From assembly GCA_900552005.1 (NCBI GenBank), contig URXU01000006.1:34251-98250 (forward strand): a stretch of DNA of 64,000 nucleotides. Direction: 5' to 3'. This DNA is from an uncultured Phascolarctobacterium sp. (GTDB lineage Bacteria; Bacillota; Negativicutes; Acidaminococcales; Acidaminococcaceae). The notes below the pieces were generated by a model. The model was not told where the DNA came from. It saw only the letters and a list, made by a program, of their open reading frames with translations, and ran no database searches. Of the stretch, positions 59,067 to 64,000 are shown piece after piece. Positions within the stretch are counted from its first letter, which is position 1; each line of letters opens with the position of its first letter. A program made the position numbers and the translations under genes.

Positions 59067-59441
59067 ATGGAAGGAATTTTAAGTATTGCTCTTGGCGGAG
59101 CCTTAGGAGCTGTAAGCCGTTATTTAGCCGGCAATTTATCAGTAAAATATTTTGGCGACAGTTTGCCCTACGGAACCTTTTTAATTAATATTATTGGCTG
59201 CTTTTTTATGGGTTTGCTGATGACGCTCATTGTGGGGCGAGGCTTGCTGCCGCCCATTGGGCGTTTGTTTTTATGTGTAGGGTTTTTGGGAGGATTTACG
59301 ACTTTTTCTTCTTTTGGTTATGAGACACTTACATTGCTGGAAGAAGGCAACCTGGTAATGGCAGCTGCTTATGCCTGCGGCAGCGTCCTTTTAGGCGTGC
59401 TGGCCGCCGGTATCGGTGTGCTGGCTGCGCATATTTTTTGA
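59067..59441 (+). CDS. crcB: Fluoride channel CrcB/Fluc
   Basis: A 124-residue, four-helix protein with the CrcB signature GGALGAVSRYL, YGTFLINIIGCFFMG and GFLGGFTTFSSFGYE. It exports fluoride as a dual-topology dimer. The ATG at 59067 follows AAGGAGGAGG; a GTG at 59064 is also possible. It is controlled by the fluoride riboswitch just upstream. Its 3' end overlaps the end of the convergent EamA gene by 51 bases. Confidence 0.95.
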   Translation: MEGILSIALGGALGAVSRYLAGNLSVKYFGDSLPYGTFLINIIGCFFMGLLMTLIVGRGLLPPIGRLFLCVGFLGGFTTFSSFGYETLTLLEEGNLVMAAAYACGSVLLGVLAAGIGVLAAHIF

Positions 59442-60299
59442 CGGCAGATTTAAGATAACAACGGAAAGCAGGATGAGTACAATACCCAGCAGCTTTTGCC
59501 AGGTGACGTCTTCACCAAAGCAGAAGATGCCGACACAGGCTGCTACTAAAGGTTCGATTGTTGCCAGAATGGAAGCCTGACTTGCTTCCACATCCTGCAG
59601 TCCGCGGGTATATAATAAATAGGGAATAACAGCGCATAAACCGCCGATGCCCAATGCGGCCAGAAAGGTAGAGGCATTCCAGCTTCCCTGACAGTGGGTG
59701 AAATCTGCCAGCGGTACTGATGACAGGGTACTGAAGTAAAAGGTATAAGCGGTTATGGTAAAAGTACCATAGCGGCGCACTGCAAATTTGCCGAAAATGC
59801 TGTAGAGTGCGTAGCCGATACCGCTGCCCAGACCATAGATTAGAGCCATGAGAGAAAAATTGCTGTCGGTGTTTAAAATGCCCGTGATCATAGCGCAGCC
59901 GGCAAATGTGGTGGCAAGAGCAATGCCTTTAGAAAGCGTAAACCGTTCCTGAAACAGAATAAGCGACAGCAGCATAACGAAGATGGGAGCGGTATACAGC
60001 AGCAGTGCCGCGGCAGCCAGCGAACTGGCATTGATACAGTTAAAATAACAGTAATTGAAGAAGGTAAGACTGATAATGCCGGTACCGACAAAAAGCCAGC
60101 AGTCCTGCCAGCGGATGACAAAATATTTTTTGCCGAGTTTCAGCAGGACAAAAGTGATGCAGATGGCAGAGGCCAGTGAGCGCAAAGCAACTATCTGCAT
60201 GGGAGAAAAGCCCTGAGCGGATAAAATGCGGACAAAAAGGCCAATAAGACCCCAGAGGGCGGCGCCGCTAATAATGTAGAGATAGGCTTTCAGTTTCAT
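59391..60299 (-). CDS. EamA/DMT-superfamily transporter
   Basis: A 302-residue, ten-helix protein with two EamA domains (ISGAALWGLIGLFVRILS; QASILATIEPLVAACVGIFCFGE). Probably a metabolite exporter; substrate unknown. The last 17 codons, a hydrophilic tail ending SQHTDTGGQHA, are antisense to the 3' end of crcB, with no terminator between the two genes. Confidence 0.88.
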   Translation of the reverse strand: MKLKAYLYIISGAALWGLIGLFVRILSAQGFSPMQIVALRSLASAICITFVLLKLGKKYFVIRWQDCWLFVGTGIISLTFFNYCYFNCINASSLAAAALLLYTAPIFVMLLSLILFQERFTLSKGIALATTFAGCAMITGILNTDSNFSLMALIYGLGSGIGYALYSIFGKFAVRRYGTFTITAYTFYFSTLSSVPLADFTHCQGSWNASTFLAALGIGGLCAVIPYLLYTRGLQDVEASQASILATIEPLVAACVGIFCFGEDVTWQKLLGIVLILLSVVILNLPSKNMRSQHTDTGGQHA

Positions 60300-60337
60300 T
60301 GATGCTTCCTCACAGTGATAATCAAAGTGTTTTGTTC

Positions 60338-60366
60338 AGTTTAACACAGAAAAAATAAATCTTCAA
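60338..60366 (-). promoter_or_regulatory. Promoter of EamA gene
   Basis: Minus-strand -35 TTGAAG (60361-60366) and -10 TAAACT (60338-60343), spacer 17. Confidence 0.6.
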
Positions 60367-60380
60367 AGAAATTGCACAGA

Positions 60381-60420
60381 AAGGAAGGAATACCGCAGTG
60401 CTAAGCGGTATTCCTTCCTT
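60381..60420. terminator. Long hairpin after sbcC
   Basis: Perfect 16-bp stem AAGGAAGGAATACCGC with an 8-base loop directly downstream of the sbcC stop. The U-tract on the sbcC strand is short, so termination strength is uncertain. Confidence 0.7.
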
Positions 60421-60429
60421 CTTTGTTTT

Positions 60430-63400
60430 CTAAAAGGCAGTAATTGTAACGGTGCTGCCAGGTCCCTGGCGCAGTTTATTTTTGGTAACGATAATTTTTT
60501 TGCTGATCATTTCCTTTAAATCACTGACATGGGAAATAATGCCTACCAGACGATTATTTTCCGACAAACTGTTAAGCGCACGAACCGCCTGGCTCAGCGC
60601 TTCTTCATCCAAAGAGCCGAAGCCTTCATCAATAAACATGGTATCAAGATGGATACCGCCGGCAGCGGATTGCACTTCATCAGATAGGCCGAGGGCCAGA
60701 GCGAGGGAAGCCTCAAAAGATTCGCCGCCGGAAAGGGTCTTGACGCTGCGCTCGCTGCCGTTGTAATGATCAATGACATTTAGCTCCAGACCTGATTTTC
60801 CTCTTTTATTATTGCCGTCAGCTTCACGTTTCAGTTCATATTGGCCGTTGCTCATGGTCAGCAGGCGCAAATTGGCGCGGCGAATAATACGGTCGAAGTA
60901 ATTCATCTGAATATAGGTTTCCAGTTCAATTTTACGTTTGCCGTTTAATGTACCGTTAGCCGTATCGGATAAAGCCTTAATCCATCCGTATTCAGCTTCC
61001 AGCGTGCTGAGCAGCTGCTGTTTATCCTGAACGGCAGCTAAAATTTTTTGATTAGCGCTGCAAGCTGCGAAAAGGTTTTTCTGTTGTTCTTCTAAGACCT
61101 CCAACTCCTGCTGCAGTTGCTGCTTGGTAGCTGTAAGAGCGTCTGAGGATAAATTTTCCGCGGCTGCCAGCTGTCGCGCAATTGTGTCTGCGGCCGTGCT
61201 TAAGGTCTGATATTGTTCAGTTATGGCCTGATATTGCTGCGCTGCCGTTTTTTCTGCGGCTGTAAGGTTTTCTTGTTCCTGCCGGCAGGTTGTAAGAAAG
61301 GCTTGATTTTCCTCTCTGGTAGTACTGCCGAGTTCCTGCAGGAGCAGGTCCAGCTGACGCCTGGTCTGCGCATGTTCTGTTTCCATTTTTGTTCGTTCGG
61401 CAATGGCCGCCGTTATGGAAGTTTGCAGCAGCTGAACTTGTTTTTCCTGCTGCGGTAGGAGCTGAGTTAATTTTTGTTTAAGCAGCAGCCGCTGCTGATT
61501 AACTGATAGTTGCTGCTGCAGCTGCTGCATACTGCTTTGCAGAGCTGTTAACTGCTGCTCAGCCCGCTGCATGGTAGTTAAAGCGTCAGACAGCTCTTTT
61601 TCACCGGCCTGTTTTTGGCAGGACATGAGCTGACGCTGGTAATCATCCATATGACTTTGCAGTACTTCTGCCGCAGTGGCAAGATGTTGAAGCTTTGCAT
61701 CATGCTGTTTTATATTTTTATTTAGCTGTTCGCTGTTTAACTGCAGCTTGCCGCGTACGGCCAAATCCTGCTTAGTTTTTTGCAGCTGCTGCTGTTTGTC
61801 AGACAGCTGTACAGACAGTTGCTGCAGTATTTGATTTAGCTGCTCTTCCGGTATGGCATTGGCCTTATTATAGTCAAGCTGCAGTTCATCTACAGCCTGA
61901 CTGATTTTTTCCGGCAGCAGCAGGTTTTGTTCCTGTTCCTGCTGCAGATACATGGCTAATTTTGTCTGGCAGGACTGCTGTTTTCCATTGTCCTCCTGCA
62001 GTTTGGCCTGCAGCTGCTCCGCCTGCTGCGCCAAGGTCTGTTTTTCGGCAAGCTGCTTCGCCGTCGCAAGCAGTTCTTCCTGTTTTTGCTGCTGCAGGAC
62101 TGTTAATTGTTGCCTCATATTTTGCAGTGCTGCTTCGCTGAGCTCTTCGGGCTGCATTTTTCTGAAAAATGCAATATCCTGACAGTTATTTAATTCTTCG
62201 GCATGCAGCAGCTGCAGCAGACTGTTTTGCAGCTGCTGGCTTTGACCAAGATTTTGTGCCAGCTGCTGCTCTCTGGCAGTCTGAATTTCCTGAATTTGGC
62301 GGACTTTTTGCAGGCAGTCTGTCAGCTGCTGTTCAATAGATTCCTTATTTTGCAGTTTCCGGCGGGCAATATCTGCAGCTTCCCTAAGTTTAGTGATTTG
62401 CTCGCTGGCTGCCTGCAGCCGGATTTTGGCTTCTGCCTGCTGAGTATGCAGGTATTCTTCGGCAAACAGCTGATTTTCGCCGGGTAAAAGCAGCTCTTCC
62501 TGCTGCTGCAGCTGCCGGCTTAAAATATTGGCCTGACTGCTGAAACTGATAACCTGCGTATGAAGTTTATCCAGCTGCGCTTTGGCAGAATCCAGCATTT
62601 CTTTTGCCGGGACCTGTTTAGGCAGCACGGCTAATTGCGGATGTTGAGTGGATCCGCAGACGGGACATTTTTCACCGTCTTGCAGTTTGCTGGCTAAAAG
62701 TCCGGCCTGGGCATCTAAAAACAGCTGTTCCTGTTTTTGATAGGCTGCTGATTGCTGTGTATATGCATCAGCGGCAGTTATGTATAGTTGCTGCTGTTCC
62801 TGCAGTTGGCTTTGCAAAGCAAAATATTTATCCGTTTGCTGGAGCAGAACTTGCTGCTGCTGTTTTTGTAAGTTTAGCTCCGCTTCCTGTTCCGTAAGCT
62901 GGGCAAGTTCCGCAGCTGCGGCTGCGGTTTCAGTAAGCTGGGCTTCTAAATCCTGCTGCTTTTGCTGCAGCAGGGATAATTGACTGCCCGCAGCCTGCCG
63001 TTCATGCTGCAAACGAGTTTGCACGTTCTGCAAAGTCAGCAGCTGACCGGCTGTTTCGGTAAAATCAGTGAAGATATTCTGTAGAGAGCTTATTTCAAAT
63101 TCCAGCTGTAATTTTCTGCTGTCGGCATCATGGAGCGCGGCCGCAGCCTGCTGGAGCTGGCTGAGCTGCTGCTGCGATAACCGGGCGCTGTCTGTCAGAG
63201 TGTTCAGTAAAGTTTTTGCCTGCCGGATAGTTTGAGCCAGAATAATGCGTTCCTGCTGCTTTTCAGTCAGCGCTTTCTGCCAGGAACGGATAGCTGCTGC
63301 CTGGTGCTGCAGCTGCAAAAGGTCCAAATCTTTATGCTCAAGCTCCGTTAGTTTTTGCTGGAGTGATGATAACTGCAGGCTTTCCAGCTCACGTTGTTTT

Positions 63401-64000
63401 TGTATCTCGCTGAGTAATTGCCGCTGCTGCGTTAACTGCTGGCGGCTTTGACGAAAAGCTGTCAGCAGTTTGCTAATTTTGTCATATTCCTGCCTGCGTT
63501 GCTGACAGGCATTGCTTAGACGTTCTTTTTCGGCATCAGTATCGCGTAAATTTTCCAGCTGCTCAGTTTGCTGTTGCTTTTGCTGCTGCAATTGCGTCAG
63601 CTGCTGCTGCAGATTTTCCTGTTGCCCGTTGTGATTACGCAGCTGGATTGTTTCAGCATCGTATGTTTGCTGCAGTTGTTCAAGCTGCGCGTATTTTGCT
63701 TCCTGGGCAGCAGCCGTGCGGATGGCTTGCTCAAGCTCAGGACATTTTTCCGCAGCCTTCTGGGCCAGCTGCAGATTATGCTGCGCCTGCTGCTGCTGGG
63801 GCAGAAGCTCTGATAACTGCTGCTTTTGCGTTTGCAGCTGCTGATGCAGCAGTTCATAGTGGCGGGCACGGCCCAATTTCTGGTCCTGCTGCTGAATTTG
63901 TTCCGTAAGTTCCTGCGCCTGCTGCTGACAATTTTGCATTAATTGCTGATCGTGCTGCAAAAGCTGCTGCAGTAGTTCTATGCCGCGAATTAGCTGACCG
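60430..64000 (-). CDS. sbcC: Exonuclease subunit SbcC, N-terminus outside window
   Basis: The frame is open to the right edge, so the N-terminal Walker A half is missing; about 1190 residues are visible. They comprise a very long coiled coil, a zinc hook (GEKCPVCGS, at about 62655-62669), a second long coiled coil, and the C-terminal ATPase lobe with signature LSGGESFEASLALALGL and Walker B MFIDEGFGSLDEEAL. With SbcD it forms the Mre11/Rad50-like nuclease that opens DNA hairpins. The segment after the hook alone is about 740 residues, longer than in the ~1050-residue E. coli protein, and the coils are extremely rich in Gln (CAG/CAA). Confidence 0.93.
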   Translation of the reverse strand, partial: GQLIRGIELLQQLLQHDQQLMQNCQQQAQELTEQIQQQDQKLGRARHYELLHQQLQTQKQQLSELLPQQQQAQHNLQLAQKAAEKCPELEQAIRTAAAQEAKYAQLEQLQQTYDAETIQLRNHNGQQENLQQQLTQLQQQKQQQTEQLENLRDTDAEKERLSNACQQRRQEYDKISKLLTAFRQSRQQLTQQRQLLSEIQKQRELESLQLSSLQQKLTELEHKDLDLLQLQHQAAAIRSWQKALTEKQQERIILAQTIRQAKTLLNTLTDSARLSQQQLSQLQQAAAALHDADSRKLQLEFEISSLQNIFTDFTETAGQLLTLQNVQTRLQHERQAAGSQLSLLQQKQQDLEAQLTETAAAAAELAQLTEQEAELNLQKQQQQVLLQQTDKYFALQSQLQEQQQLYITAADAYTQQSAAYQKQEQLFLDAQAGLLASKLQDGEKCPVCGSTQHPQLAVLPKQVPAKEMLDSAKAQLDKLHTQVISFSSQANILSRQLQQQEELLLPGENQLFAEEYLHTQQAEAKIRLQAASEQITKLREAADIARRKLQNKESIEQQLTDCLQKVRQIQEIQTAREQQLAQNLGQSQQLQNSLLQLLHAEELNNCQDIAFFRKMQPEELSEAALQNMRQQLTVLQQQKQEELLATAKQLAEKQTLAQQAEQLQAKLQEDNGKQQSCQTKLAMYLQQEQEQNLLLPEKISQAVDELQLDYNKANAIPEEQLNQILQQLSVQLSDKQQQLQKTKQDLAVRGKLQLNSEQLNKNIKQHDAKLQHLATAAEVLQSHMDDYQRQLMSCQKQAGEKELSDALTTMQRAEQQLTALQSSMQQLQQQLSVNQQRLLLKQKLTQLLPQQEKQVQLLQTSITAAIAERTKMETEHAQTRRQLDLLLQELGSTTREENQAFLTTCRQEQENLTAAEKTAAQQYQAITEQYQTLSTAADTIARQLAAAENLSSDALTATKQQLQQELEVLEEQQKNLFAACSANQKILAAVQDKQQLLSTLEAEYGWIKALSDTANGTLNGKRKIELETYIQMNYFDRIIRRANLRLLTMSNGQYELKREADGNNKRGKSGLELNVIDHYNGSERSVKTLSGGESFEASLALALGLSDEVQSAAGGIHLDTMFIDEGFGSLDEEALSQAVRALNSLSENNRLVGIISHVSDLKEMISKKIIVTKNKLRQGPGSTVTITAF

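Noticed and set aside
60430..64000. CTG/CAG-rich tracts resembling a repeat array or CRISPR-like region
   Set aside because: They are Gln codons of the SbcC coiled coils, with no regular repeat unit or spacers.

Overview
The window looks like the chromosome of a diderm Firmicute of the class Negativicutes, probably near Acidaminococcaceae/Phascolarctobacterium. This is inference from content: low-to-medium GC, Firmicute-type genes (SpoVB-like flippase, PASTA-containing PBP, ECF transporters, Fhs) together with outer-membrane traits (a small beta-barrel protein ending in Phe, an LTXXQ Spy-like periplasmic protein, exported soluble enzymes). No rRNA, CRISPR array, insertion sequence or prophage was seen. 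Two tRNA genes (Gly-CCC, Thr-CGT) are present. Many proteins are rich in Gln, most extremely the SbcC fragment at the right edge.

Layout. 1-5.9 kb: ferric-type ABC transporter (end of the binding protein, fused permease, ATPase), then a second binding lipoprotein overlapping a signal-peptide-bearing argininosuccinate-lyase-family enzyme. 5.9-9.4 kb: thiW/membrane protein/ArsR operon, a CaiB-like protein lacking its catalytic Asp, and an M48 protease. 9.5-16.7 kb: reverse rubrerythrin, outer-membrane protein, flippase plus M23 peptidase, purC, acyltransferase 3, LysR. 16.9-22.3 kb: small ORF, tRNA-Gly, orphan membrane-fusion lipoprotein, radical SAM protein, NlpC/P60 hydrolase, and a bacterial enhancer-binding-type regulator without GAFTGA or arginine fingers. 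22.4-30.4 kb: M23, trmB, ftsW, class B PBP, fhs, an atypical folD, VanZ-like. 30.5-33.4 kb: four-gene ECF transporter. 33.5-38.1 kb: Spy-like protein divergent from a two-component system, an SDR, murI.

38.2-45.8 kb: an eleven-gene Mrp-type Na+/H+ antiporter operon in the gene order of the Mbh antiporter module, but with no hydrogenase genes and with three large antiporter-like subunits, one of which has lost its conserved lysines. 45.9-51.2 kb: EamA exporter, LarA, XRE regulator, tRNA-Thr, HD protein, TIGR04076 protein, then a preQ1-I riboswitch controlling a radical SAM protein (QueL candidate) and a YhhQ-type transporter. 51.2-64 kb: unknown helical protein, pyruvate carboxylase divergent from ftsH with paired palindromes between them, a DUF523/TudS protein, a fluoride riboswitch with crcB, an EamA transporter, and a long Gln-rich SbcC.

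The most interesting points are the preQ1-controlled radical SAM/YhhQ pair, the exported lyase, the FolD that lacks its catalytic Lys and Gln, the degenerate enhancer-binding regulator and the lysine-less antiporter subunit. Starts were moved where a Shine-Dalgarno sequence or promoter demanded it; these choices are noted in each entry.
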